Origin: Patescibacteria group bacterium
GTDB lineage: Bacteria; Patescibacteriota; Minisyncoccia; Phycocordibacterales; UBA12079
DNA: 7,324 nt
Direction of reading: 5' to 3'
NCBI GenBank assembly: GCA_018894995.1
Contig: JAHIOZ010000150.1
Span: 1 to 7,324, forward strand
Shown: positions 1-6,294 of the stretch, one piece after another
How positions within the stretch are numbered: the first letter of the stretch is position 1
Layout of the letters: each line of letters starts with the position of its first letter
Program-made: the position numbers and the translations under genes
The notes under the pieces: generated by a model
Told to the model about the DNA's origin: nothing
Seen by the model: only the letters and a program-made list of their open reading frames with translations
The model's database searches: none

Positions 1-38
1 GTGTTTTTTAAGACTGGTTAAGGTGATTGGTCATATTT

Positions 39-72
39 TTTAAAATAGGCGTTTAACATAGCTTATTTTAGA
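39..72. repeat. AT-rich inverted repeat (hairpin)
   Basis: The arms TAAAATAGGC (41-50) and GCTTATTTTA (61-70) pair over 10 bp with one G-U wobble, around a 10-nt loop. The pairing can extend outward by two more pairs (40 with 71 as a wobble, 39 with 72). It lies 9 nt before a second hairpin, so the two may form the 3' processing or termination region of a gene upstream of the window. That role is inference, because no upstream gene is visible. Confidence 0.45.
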
Positions 73-73
73 T

Positions 74-105
74 GTAGGTGAAAAGCCCTACTATATAAGG
101 CTTTT
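74..105. terminator. possible weak bidirectional terminator with two alternative hairpins
   Basis: AAAAGCC (81-87) pairs perfectly with GGCTTTT (99-105) around an 11-nt loop. This gives the A-rich stem and T-rich 3' arm expected of a bidirectional intrinsic terminator, but no T-tract follows. GTAGG (74-78) can instead pair with CCTAC (87-91), which is sterically incompatible with the first helix over 81-91. The alternative pairing may be chance. I see no open reading frame ending just before it inside the window. Confidence 0.3.
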
Positions 106-178
106 AAGAAGGTATTTTCCCACAGATTTTACACATTTTTTCTATTTGTAAGTAAACGTTGTTAGTTTTAATCCCTCT

Positions 179-216
179 GTCATTGTGAGTTTTCGAGGAA
201 AGCGCGGCACAATCTC
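179..216. repeat. degenerate GTCATTG...CAATCTC intergenic palindromic element
   Basis: The segment begins GTCATTGTGAG and ends CACAATCTC. ATTGTG (182-187) and CACAAT (208-213) are exact inverted complements, and the interior carries CGAGGAAAGCGCGG. From memory, this is a decayed match to a widespread short intergenic palindrome of the form GTCATTGCGAG...GCAATCTC, found in many copies in several bacterial phyla. I recognise it by pattern and cannot confirm its copy number in this genome. The strand of the unit is arbitrary. Confidence 0.5.
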
Positions 217-308
217 ATCTCCTAACTATTTTTTAAAAAAAGAAGGACTTTTAAAACCTTATGGCGTATATAAATATATAAAACTATAAATAAAATTTAA
301 TATTGTAA

Positions 309-554
309 CCTGTATGAAGGTAGCAGTAGAGTCTTTTTCTTTTCACAAAAAGAGAAAAGGAGCCGAAGAGGCAAGATACCAAATGTATCTAAACTTTCAG
401 GTAGAAGGACTGTTACCGGACAGAACTCTGGAAAGCTTTATACTAAAAAGCACCGACGGGGCAATTCCTAATTTTTAGGAAAACCCATACAGAGTTTACT
501 AAAAGAATTATTTCCTATTTTCTTAGGAAGAATCTTTCAGGTAGAAAGACAGAG
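309..554 (+). promoter_or_regulatory. tandem glycine riboswitch (two aptamers)
   Basis: This RNA binds glycine and normally controls glycine cleavage or transport genes in cis. Aptamer 1 is closed by GGTAGCAGT (319-327) pairing with ACTGTTACC (409-417). It contains GCCGAAGAGGCAA (362-374), a P3b hairpin AGATAC/GTATCT (374-379 with 385-390) and the hallmark CTTTCAGG (394-401) followed by AGAAGGAC. Aptamer 2 is closed by CTCTG (426-430) with CAGAG (550-554). It contains a P2 hairpin GCTTT/AAAGC (435-439 with 447-451), ACCGACGGGGCAA (452-464), an enlarged P3 and a second CTTTCAGG (534-541) followed by AGAAAGACAGAG. The leader CTG (310-312) can pair with linker CAG (421-423), with GA (316-317) facing GA (419-420). 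This matches the known P0 kink-turn of tandem glycine riboswitches. No gcv or glycine-transporter gene follows, so it appears orphaned. Confidence 0.93.
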
Positions 555-593
555 CAAGAGGTTAAAATAATTATTTTCTTACCCTGTTTTTTT
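549..593 (+). terminator. riboswitch expression-platform intrinsic terminator
   Basis: ACAG (549-552) can pair with CTGT (584-587) and GGT (560-562) with ACC (581-583), above which AAAAT (564-568) pairs with ATTTT (573-577 region). Seven T residues follow (587-593). The ACAG arm overlaps CAGAG (550-554), the 3' strand of the aptamer 2 closing helix. Glycine-stabilised P1 would therefore compete with the terminator base, giving a predicted glycine-ON transcriptional switch. The stem is AT-rich with an asymmetric bulge (553-559), so its strength is uncertain. Confidence 0.65.
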
Positions 594-681
594 GTTTATA
601 GTTGTTGAAAGTTGCTTTATAAATATAAATCTATACTGAAAAAACAATTTAGCAATAAAAGAAATAGCTTTTTGTGAACTT

Positions 682-1307
682 GTGAAGCCTACCCCAAAAA
701 ATATTTCTAGGAGTGATGTCATTTTGTCAGACCAAGAGTATGGGAAAAAACTAGCTGAAGAGATGGAGCTGGAGCCATTTTTAAAAGAATACAAATGTAT
801 TACTGGACTTACTTTGCAACTTGTAAGTCGATCTGAGCGTCCAGATTTCATAGCTCAACGAAGTGATGGAACTAGATTAGGCATTGAGCTTTCAAAGATC
901 ATGCGTGATCCGGAATCTACTTTCTGGGCTCGAGTTCTTAATGGAAATGAACAGGCTGATTCAATAGACACTGCCATAGATTTACAGAAACTGATACACC
1001 GTAAGGATATAAAGCGGTCCGCATCTGGTGGACATTACCAGACCGTACGGTATTAGTGCTTCAAATAATGGATTCGTCGATTGATCAAGTGGTATTGTTT
1101 CTTGATGATCAAATCATCCAAGAACTTAATAAAACGGGATTTTTCGAAATATGGTTAATGGACTACACTATCTTAGATGCCTTTGGAACCATTCAATTGT
1201 ACGGTATCAAGCCAAGGAGGTGGCAAGGGCTTCACAACCCATTCAAGGACAGGAAACAAGCCATACGGATAAACCACCATAACGTGGCTAGAAAATATAT
1301 AGCTTAA
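682..1307 (+). pseudogene. frameshifted hypothetical protein with PD...GIELSK nuclease-like segment
   Basis: Two reading frames join into one protein of about 208 residues. The first runs from GTG 682 to TAG 1054-1056. The second is open from 1005 to TAA 1305-1307 and, read upstream of 1056, continues as WTLPDRTVLVLQIMDSS. The shift maps to about 1027-1032, where one lost base would join ...KRSASG to WTLPDR.... The joined protein reads like an intact family: RPDF (about residues 53-56), GIELSKIMRDP (67-77), then TVLVLQ, FEIWLMDY and a C-terminal basic tail. PDF followed by GIELSK resembles a PD-(D/E)XK nuclease core, but the spacing here is E-x-x-K, so this is tentative. The GTG start has only a weak purine-rich leader. 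The base composition is less AT-rich than the downstream operon. It could also be a sequencing error or a programmed shift, but I see no slippery heptamer. Confidence 0.72.
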
Positions 1308-1523
1308 TTATTAATATTTGATATATAAGAAAGCATCACTATTAATATCTTATAAATAGATGATTTTTTTAAATGTAAGTGATATAATTGTAAATAATAA
1401 ATATAAACAATTGTTTATATTTCAATAATTTGACGATGTAAGAACAATAAATATATACGGGCGCTAGACTAGGCACAAGGAAGAAAAATTGAGAATTTCT
1501 AAATAAGGATTAATATAAACAAT
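1308..1523. other. AT-rich intergenic region, presumed promoter region of the operon
   Basis: This holds no gene. It contains a weak inverted repeat TATAAGA/TCTTATA (1324-1330 with 1348-1354), a perfect 24-bp palindrome (1399-1422), and a short GC-richer patch GGGCGCTAGACTAGGC (1459-1474) in an otherwise AT-rich spacer. I could not identify a promoter with confidence, although the operon must be transcribed from here or from read-through of the riboswitch. Confidence 0.5.
1399..1422. promoter_or_regulatory. perfect 24-bp palindrome, candidate operator
   Basis: Each half-site is AAATATAAACAA followed by its exact complement, centred between 1410 and 1411, about 100 nt before the methyltransferase start. 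With no spacer, it would make a poor RNA hairpin but a good symmetric site for a dimeric DNA-binding protein. Its core CAATTG is also a common restriction/methylation-type palindrome. Function is inferred from symmetry and position only. Confidence 0.45.
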
Positions 1524-2792
1524 ATGCAATTAACAAAAAATAATTTAGATACTGATTTTGATTCTATTCCGATTAAGTCTTTCTGGAATATGAGTGATAA
1601 AAAAGAGAATAAAATACACAGAATACATTCCTATCCTGCAAAATTCCCTGCATTTATCACAACTAAAGCTATTGAGTATGCCGAAAATAAAGGTGTAAAT
1701 GTGAATTTGGTTGCGGATATCTTCTGTGGTTGTGGAACAACTGCTTATGAAGCCACAAGGAATGGAAAAGATTTTTGGGGATGCGATATTAATCCCGTTG
1801 CAACTCTAATTGCAGAAACAAAAAGCCAACAATATTCAAAAGAGAAATTGAAGAAATATTTTGATAAAATAAGAACTAGTTTTCTTCAGTATTCTATTAA
1901 CATAAAAGAAACATGGGAAATAAATAGCAGAATAAAATATTGGTTTAAAGGAAAGCAAATAAAAGATTTACTCAGATTAAAGCGCTCAATCAATGAAACG
2001 TTCCCAATTAAAAGTAAATATCGAAAATTCTTTCTAAGTGCTTTTTCTAATATTTTAAAGCCAACATCTGTATGGTTAACCAAATCAATAAAACCACAAG
2101 TTGACCCATTTAAAAAACCTGCTGATGTAATGGAATCTTTTACAAAGCAAGTTAAAATGATGTGTGATGCAAATAATGAAAATGTGCTTACGAAAAGAAC
2201 TAAAATTAAAATTGAAAATATTAATTTTTTAAATAAGAAAATAAACGGTTCGTTTGTAGATTTAATTGTTACGAGCCCCCCCTACGTCACATCATATGAA
2301 TATGCGGATTTGCATCAATTGTCAACTTTATGGTTGGATTTTGCAGAAGATTATAGATCTCTTAGAGAAGGTACTATCGGAAGTTTGTATCACAATTCTA
2401 ATTTTACTGAAGATATAAAAGAATTAAATAAAACAGGCGAAAAGACAGTTTTCCAGTTGTATAATTATGATAAAAGAAAGGCTAAATCCGCCGCTAAATA
2501 TTTTGTTGACATACAAAAAAGTGTTTACAAAGCATTTGATATTCTAAATAAAAAAAGCTTAGCTTTTTTTGTAATTGGTAATACAGAGTATAAATCAGTT
2601 CGTATTGATAATGCAAAACATCTTGTTGAAAGTATGATTTTAGCAGGCTTTGAGGATATTGAAGTAACAAAAAGAAAAATATCAAAGAAAATCCTAACTC
2701 CATATAGAGATAATAAGGGAAAATTTACTTCAAACAAGAACAGCAGGAAAGTTTATGCAGAAGAATTTATTATAATTGGAACAAAAAAATGA
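1524..2792 (+). CDS. DNA amino-methyltransferase (TSPPY type, N4-cytosine or N6-adenine)
   Basis: This is a predicted S-adenosylmethionine-dependent methyltransferase acting on an exocyclic amino group of DNA (422 aa). HSYPAKFPAF (residues 35-44) resembles motif X of amino-methyltransferases. VADIFCGCGTT (63-73) is motif I, which binds AdoMet, and GCDINP (86-91) carries the motif II acidic residue D88. TSPPY (250-254) is the catalytic motif IV; SPPY is most typical of N4-cytosine enzymes but also occurs in N6-adenine ones. The order X-I-II, a divergent stretch at 100-245, then IV is permuted relative to classical beta-class enzymes, and the stretch at 100-245 probably holds target recognition. 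The C-terminal EEFIIIGTKK (413-422) is the usual last strand. ATG 1524 has AAGGA (1505-1509) rather far upstream. The stop overlaps the next start (ATGA, 2789-2792), implying translational coupling. No cognate endonuclease is adjacent, so it may be a self-marking arm of the operon. The base target is unknown. Confidence 0.93.
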   Translation: MQLTKNNLDTDFDSIPIKSFWNMSDKKENKIHRIHSYPAKFPAFITTKAIEYAENKGVNVNLVADIFCGCGTTAYEATRNGKDFWGCDINPVATLIAETKSQQYSKEKLKKYFDKIRTSFLQYSINIKETWEINSRIKYWFKGKQIKDLLRLKRSINETFPIKSKYRKFFLSAFSNILKPTSVWLTKSIKPQVDPFKKPADVMESFTKQVKMMCDANNENVLTKRTKIKIENINFLNKKINGSFVDLIVTSPPYVTSYEYADLHQLSTLWLDFAEDYRSLREGTIGSLYHNSNFTEDIKELNKTGEKTVFQLYNYDKRKAKSAAKYFVDIQKSVYKAFDILNKKSLAFFVIGNTEYKSVRIDNAKHLVESMILAGFEDIEVTKRKISKKILTPYRDNKGKFTSNKNSRKVYAEEFIIIGTKK

Positions 2793-5047
2793 ATAAAAAA
2801 ACTTTAAAGATTAGACCATACGCCAGGCTTTTAACAATGCTTGGAGATCAACTTATTAAAAATGAGCAAATTGCCTTAATTGAGTTGATAAAAAATGCTT
2901 ATGATGCTGATGCTGATTGGGTAAAAGTAAGTTTAGAAAATTTCGGCAATAACCTTGAAGTATTGGCCAATTCTAAAATAATTATTGAAGATAATGGCGA
3001 AGGGATGTCTCTAAACACCATTGAGAAAAGCTGGATGAATCCGGCAACTCCAATTAAATTTGTTAAAAAAGGTGAATCAAAAAAGACAAAAAAGAAAAAA
3101 AGAATTATTCAAGGAGAAAAAGGGATAGGGCGTTTTTCGATGTTAAAGCTTGGAAAAAAAATTTTAATCACAACGAGACCAGAAAATAGTGATGTTGAAT
3201 TCGAAATTGACTATGACTTTTCTGCATACGATAATGATTTCTTAACTGAAAAGGGAGAGGGAAAAGAGTTATTTATTGATGATTTGAATATTGAAGTTCG
3301 CACTAAAAAACCTGCAATTATTGTTGATAAAGAAATAAGTGTTGGTTACCAACCTTTCAACAGAGGTAATCACGGTACCAGAATTGAAATTTCAAATCTA
3401 AAAGGAAAGTGGAATGAAAAAAAGATAGAAAATATATATAACGATATTTCCAAACTTGAGTCCATTTTCGATATAATATTTAAAAAGAATAAAAAAAATG
3501 TTTTCACAGTTGGTATTTATACAAATGGTAAAAGATATTCTCTTAAAGAGGACTACATTGAGAAACTTTCAGGGCTATTTGATACTAAAGCTGTTTTTAA
3601 GATATATAATGGAGGATATAGCTCACTTAAAAAAGAATTTACTTTTCTTGAAAATGGAATTCCAAAGTCAATGAAAATTGATACCCCTATTTTTAAGAAA
3701 AATAGAGTTTTTAGAGACCGTTTTTGTATATTGGAAAAAGTTGAAGAAAATATACAGGCAAAATGCATAGGAAAGTATAGAACTCCTGAATGCGGTGACT
3801 TTTCATTTAATTTTATCATTTTTGATTTTGATAAAAATGCTCCAGCAAAGTATTTGCTCGATGACAATGATCGGCAATTAATTAAACAACACAGAATATA
3901 TTTATATAGAGATGGTATTCGAGTTTTCCCTTATGGTGATCCCGAAGATGATTGGTTGAAAATAGATACTTACAGGGGTACAATTTCAGCAGGACAATTT
4001 TTTAGTAATGATCAAGTTGTCGGTTGGATTGAAATATCAAAAGCGGGAAATCCTAAATTAAAAGATAAAACTAATAGGGAAGGTTTAATTGATGAAGGAG
4101 ATGCAACACAGGACTTCACCACCCTCATTCAATCATTTCTCTCTTATTTTAGGCTTCATCAATTTAAACAATATCAGGAAAATAATAAGGATAAAATAAA
4201 ACAAGATATTTTTAAAACAGAAGAAGTAAAAAGACAATACGAGGAAATAAAAAAACATTTTAGGGATAATCCAATTGCAATAAATGCCATTAATGACCTA
4301 TATAAGACCTATTCAATAGAGCGTAAATATTTAACGCAGAGAGTTGAAGCTACAGAAGATTTGGCTAGTGTAGGTTTATCGGTTGAGACTGCATCTCACG
4401 ATTTGATGTTAATGCTATCCAAAGGCATACTTAGAATTGACGATTTAATGAAAGACTGTATGGGTGGCAGTATAACTATTGATAGGATTATTGAGGAATT
4501 GCAGAAATTAAGAGGTATTTTTTCTTTTATTGAAACCCAAATGAAAGATATTCAATTATTATTTAGATCATCAAAACAACGCAGAAGAAATATACGAGTA
4601 GATGATATCCTCCAAAAGGTAATCAGAATTTATAAAAACACTTTAACTAGAGCAGGAATTAAACTGGAAATCGAAAAAATTGGTTCACCCTTAATTGCTA
4701 AATGTACTGATGCTGTTTTGCTTCAATTATTTATTAATCTTTTTGACAATTCAATCTTTTGGTTGACAGATATAAATATTAAAGAAAAAATAATAATTAT
4801 AAAATTAGATGGAAATAATAGGAAATTGATTTTTTCAGACAATGGACCTGGAATAAGTAAAGAAGATGTCCCTTATATATTTGAAGCTTTTTATACTTCT
4901 AAGGAAGAGGGGCGGGGGCTTGGATTATATATTGCGAGACAATTATTAGAAAGAATTGATTATTCAATCTGGCTTGCTGATATAAAAGCAGATATGATAT
5001 TGTCTGGCGCTAATTTTGTTGTAAGTTTTGTTAAACAAGGTGAATAA
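2789..5047 (+). CDS. dual-GHKL protein: MutL/Hsp90-like ATPase fused to histidine-kinase-like module
   Basis: This 752-aa protein has no visible membrane segment or signal peptide, so it is probably cytosolic. The N-terminal GHKL ATPase shows the N box ELIKNAYDADA (E32, N36, D39), DNGEGM (68-73) and GEKGIGRFS (109-117), with a lysine-rich loop (93-105) in the lid. A transducer-like region follows, with YRDGIRVFPYGDPEDDW (373-389) and NPKLKDKTNREGL (421-433), as in MutL/Hsp90-type ATPases. Residues about 465-525 look like coiled coil. SHDLML (536-541) resembles a histidine-kinase H box, giving H537 as candidate phospho-acceptor. The second GHKL domain has NLFDN (650-654), DNGPGI (684-689), FEAFYTSK (698-705) and GRGLGLYIAR (708-717). 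It overlaps the methyltransferase by 4 nt and ends 2 nt before the receiver gene. Inference: the N-terminal ATPase senses a DNA or metabolite state and gates phosphotransfer to the receiver. Kinase activity is not proven by the sequence. Confidence 0.92.
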   Translation: MNKKTLKIRPYARLLTMLGDQLIKNEQIALIELIKNAYDADADWVKVSLENFGNNLEVLANSKIIIEDNGEGMSLNTIEKSWMNPATPIKFVKKGESKKTKKKKRIIQGEKGIGRFSMLKLGKKILITTRPENSDVEFEIDYDFSAYDNDFLTEKGEGKELFIDDLNIEVRTKKPAIIVDKEISVGYQPFNRGNHGTRIEISNLKGKWNEKKIENIYNDISKLESIFDIIFKKNKKNVFTVGIYTNGKRYSLKEDYIEKLSGLFDTKAVFKIYNGGYSSLKKEFTFLENGIPKSMKIDTPIFKKNRVFRDRFCILEKVEENIQAKCIGKYRTPECGDFSFNFIIFDFDKNAPAKYLLDDNDRQLIKQHRIYLYRDGIRVFPYGDPEDDWLKIDTYRGTISAGQFFSNDQVVGWIEISKAGNPKLKDKTNREGLIDEGDATQDFTTLIQSFLSYFRLHQFKQYQENNKDKIKQDIFKTEEVKRQYEEIKKHFRDNPIAINAINDLYKTYSIERKYLTQRVEATEDLASVGLSVETASHDLMLMLSKGILRIDDLMKDCMGGSITIDRIIEELQKLRGIFSFIETQMKDIQLLFRSSKQRRRNIRVDDILQKVIRIYKNTLTRAGIKLEIEKIGSPLIAKCTDAVLLQLFINLFDNSIFWLTDINIKEKIIIIKLDGNNRKLIFSDNGPGISKEDVPYIFEAFYTSKEEGRGLGLYIARQLLERIDYSIWLADIKADMILSGANFVVSFVKQGE
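5037..5042 (+). promoter_or_regulatory. ribosome-binding site inside the preceding gene's end
   Basis: AAGGTG sits inside the last codons of the kinase-like gene, 7 nt before ATG 5050. It fixes the receiver gene's start and supports coupled translation of the two proteins. Confidence 0.6.
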
Positions 5048-5049
5048 AT

Positions 5050-6294
5050 ATGGATATTAAAAAACTACTTTCAGGGATTGCCATTATTATTGATGATAAA
5101 ATAAAAGAAGAAGATAGCCAAGACTTAATATTAAAAATTCGTGATCAATTGAAAAAGAACTATATTTCAGTATTGGAATATGAAGATTTACCTGATAATA
5201 CAGAAATTTGCAATTTTAAAAATATAAGCTTTATTTTACTTGATTGGCAACTTTTTGAAACGCCGGAACCGGGAATGCAAATAGATGAACCATTATTCAT
5301 TAATAATAATATCGAATTTTTAAAAGAGATTAAGAAGGTTGGTTTTACTCCAGTATTTATTTTTAGTAATCAATCCCCGTATTCAATAACTAGAAAGCTT
5401 TCTGATGAAGGTATCTATAAAGAAGGTTCTAATAATTATATTTTTATAAAACAAAAGCAAGATCTTTTTTCAGATGTTGACGATAATTTACTCTTTGCCG
5501 AAATTGAAAATTGGCTTAAAAAGACTCCTTCCATATATGTTCTCAAAGAATGGGAACATTCTCTAAATGAAGCTAAGAGAGATTTATTTTGGGCTTTCTA
5601 TAATATCAACCATAATTGGCCATCTGTTTTACAAAAAACCTTTAAGGGTGATGGCTCTGATGTAAATTACGAATTAGGTAATTTTATTTATAAAAATATA
5701 TCTGCACGGACAGAACAAATTCCTTTTGATGACAATATCCTTAATCTAGAAGATGAGGATATTAGTAAAGAAGACATTAGGAAAGTTCTTGAAGCAGAAA
5801 GATTTATCAAAAACGATGCTTTGCCTGGTAAACCTTGTACTGGAGATTTATTTGAATATGAAGTTGATGTTAATGGGTCAAAAGAAAAAAGATATTATAT
5901 AAATATTCGCCCAGAATGTGATATTGTTCGACAAGGGGGGAATCCTAAACTGTATTGTCTTGAATGTCGTATTCTTGATGAACAAAGAATCAATTCGGGT
6001 AATGATGATGAGATCTCTTTTAAGGAAGGAAATTTTATTGACAAATCAAATAATATTTATATTCCTTTTATTGATGGTGGTAAAATAATAGAAGTTCGTT
6101 TTAGAAATATGAAGATATTAAAATGGAAAGATAAACTTAAAGACGAAAATGATGATGAAATAGATAAAATGTTCAAAGAAACAAGAATAGGGAGATTATT
6201 ACCGCCCTATATAACAAAAGTGCAACAACGTTATTCATCCTACTTACAACGTCAAGGTTTACCAGCTATTCCTGAACAGGCAATAAGTGATTAG
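5050..6294 (+). CDS. response-regulator-like receiver with unrecognised C-terminal domain
   Basis: This 414-aa cytosolic protein is the likely phospho-acceptor partner of the upstream kinase-like protein. The N-terminal receiver-like fold (about 1-155) shows IIIDD (12-16), with D15/D16 as the metal-binding acidic pair. FILLDWQLF (61-69) gives D65 as the phosphorylation site, PVFIFSN (101-107) has S106 in the conserved Ser/Thr position, and FIKQK (132-136) supplies the Lys (K134 or K136). The domain is divergent: the segment after D65 is longer than in classical receivers. No helix-turn-helix or other known output domain is visible. The C-terminal part (about 160-414) has C263 in CTGDLFEY, C290 in RPECDIV, and C303 and C306 in YCLEC, a possible four-Cys metal site, and ends in a conserved-looking segment RIGRLLPPYITKVQQRYSSYLQRQG (379-403, key R379, P385, Y399). 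ATG 5050 lies 2 nt after the preceding stop, with AAGGTG (5037-5042) as ribosome-binding site. The output function is unknown. Confidence 0.87.
   Translation: MDIKKLLSGIAIIIDDKIKEEDSQDLILKIRDQLKKNYISVLEYEDLPDNTEICNFKNISFILLDWQLFETPEPGMQIDEPLFINNNIEFLKEIKKVGFTPVFIFSNQSPYSITRKLSDEGIYKEGSNNYIFIKQKQDLFSDVDDNLLFAEIENWLKKTPSIYVLKEWEHSLNEAKRDLFWAFYNINHNWPSVLQKTFKGDGSDVNYELGNFIYKNISARTEQIPFDDNILNLEDEDISKEDIRKVLEAERFIKNDALPGKPCTGDLFEYEVDVNGSKEKRYYINIRPECDIVRQGGNPKLYCLECRILDEQRINSGNDDEISFKEGNFIDKSNNIYIPFIDGGKIIEVRFRNMKILKWKDKLKDENDDEIDKMFKETRIGRLLPPYITKVQQRYSSYLQRQGLPAIPEQAISD

Larger units (their letters stand above)
1..308. other. non-coding stretch upstream of the riboswitch
   Basis: I see no convincing gene on either strand: all six frames are interrupted by frequent stops. 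What it does hold is two hairpins (39-72 and 81-105), a decayed GTCATTG...CAATCTC intergenic palindrome (179-216), and a very AT-rich tract (about 225-300) before the riboswitch leader. It may be the 3' flank of a gene ending before the window. Confidence 0.6.

Noticed and set aside
298..305. TAATATTG as a Bacteroidota-style -7 element (TAnnTTTG) for the riboswitch transcript
   Set aside because: It has one mismatch and no TTTG-like -33 element. It would also start transcription at about 310 or later, cutting off the leader half of the P0 helix at 310-312.
301..570. The repeated CTTTCAGGTAGAA segments as a direct repeat, CRISPR-like unit or insertion-sequence end
   Set aside because: The two copies (394 and 534) are the conserved cores of the two glycine aptamers, each embedded in a matching secondary structure.
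579..851. Minus-strand open frame of 90 codons across the riboswitch terminator and the start of the nuclease-like gene
   Set aside because: It lies antisense to a structured RNA and a better-supported coding frame. Its protein is low-complexity Ser/Phe/Ile-rich with no family features.
1056..1307. Separate small gene starting at GTG 1056
   Set aside because: The frame reads as good protein upstream of 1056 (WTLPDRTVLVLQ), there is no ribosome-binding site, and it joins naturally to the preceding frame. It is the C-terminal half of a frameshifted gene.
1459..1474. GC-richer patch GGGCGCTAGACTAGGC as an attachment site
   Set aside because: It contains CTAG-A-CTAG symmetry, but I found no second copy near the right flank of the operon, no integrase and no tRNA gene.
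2494..2737. Two overlapping minus-strand open frames inside the methyltransferase gene
   Set aside because: They are antisense shadows of the conserved C-terminal methyltransferase strands, Phe/Leu-rich, with no start signals.
3553..3867. Minus-strand open frame of 104 codons inside the ATPase/kinase gene
   Set aside because: It is antisense to a coding region that reads as a continuous transducer-like domain. It has no recognisable motif of its own.
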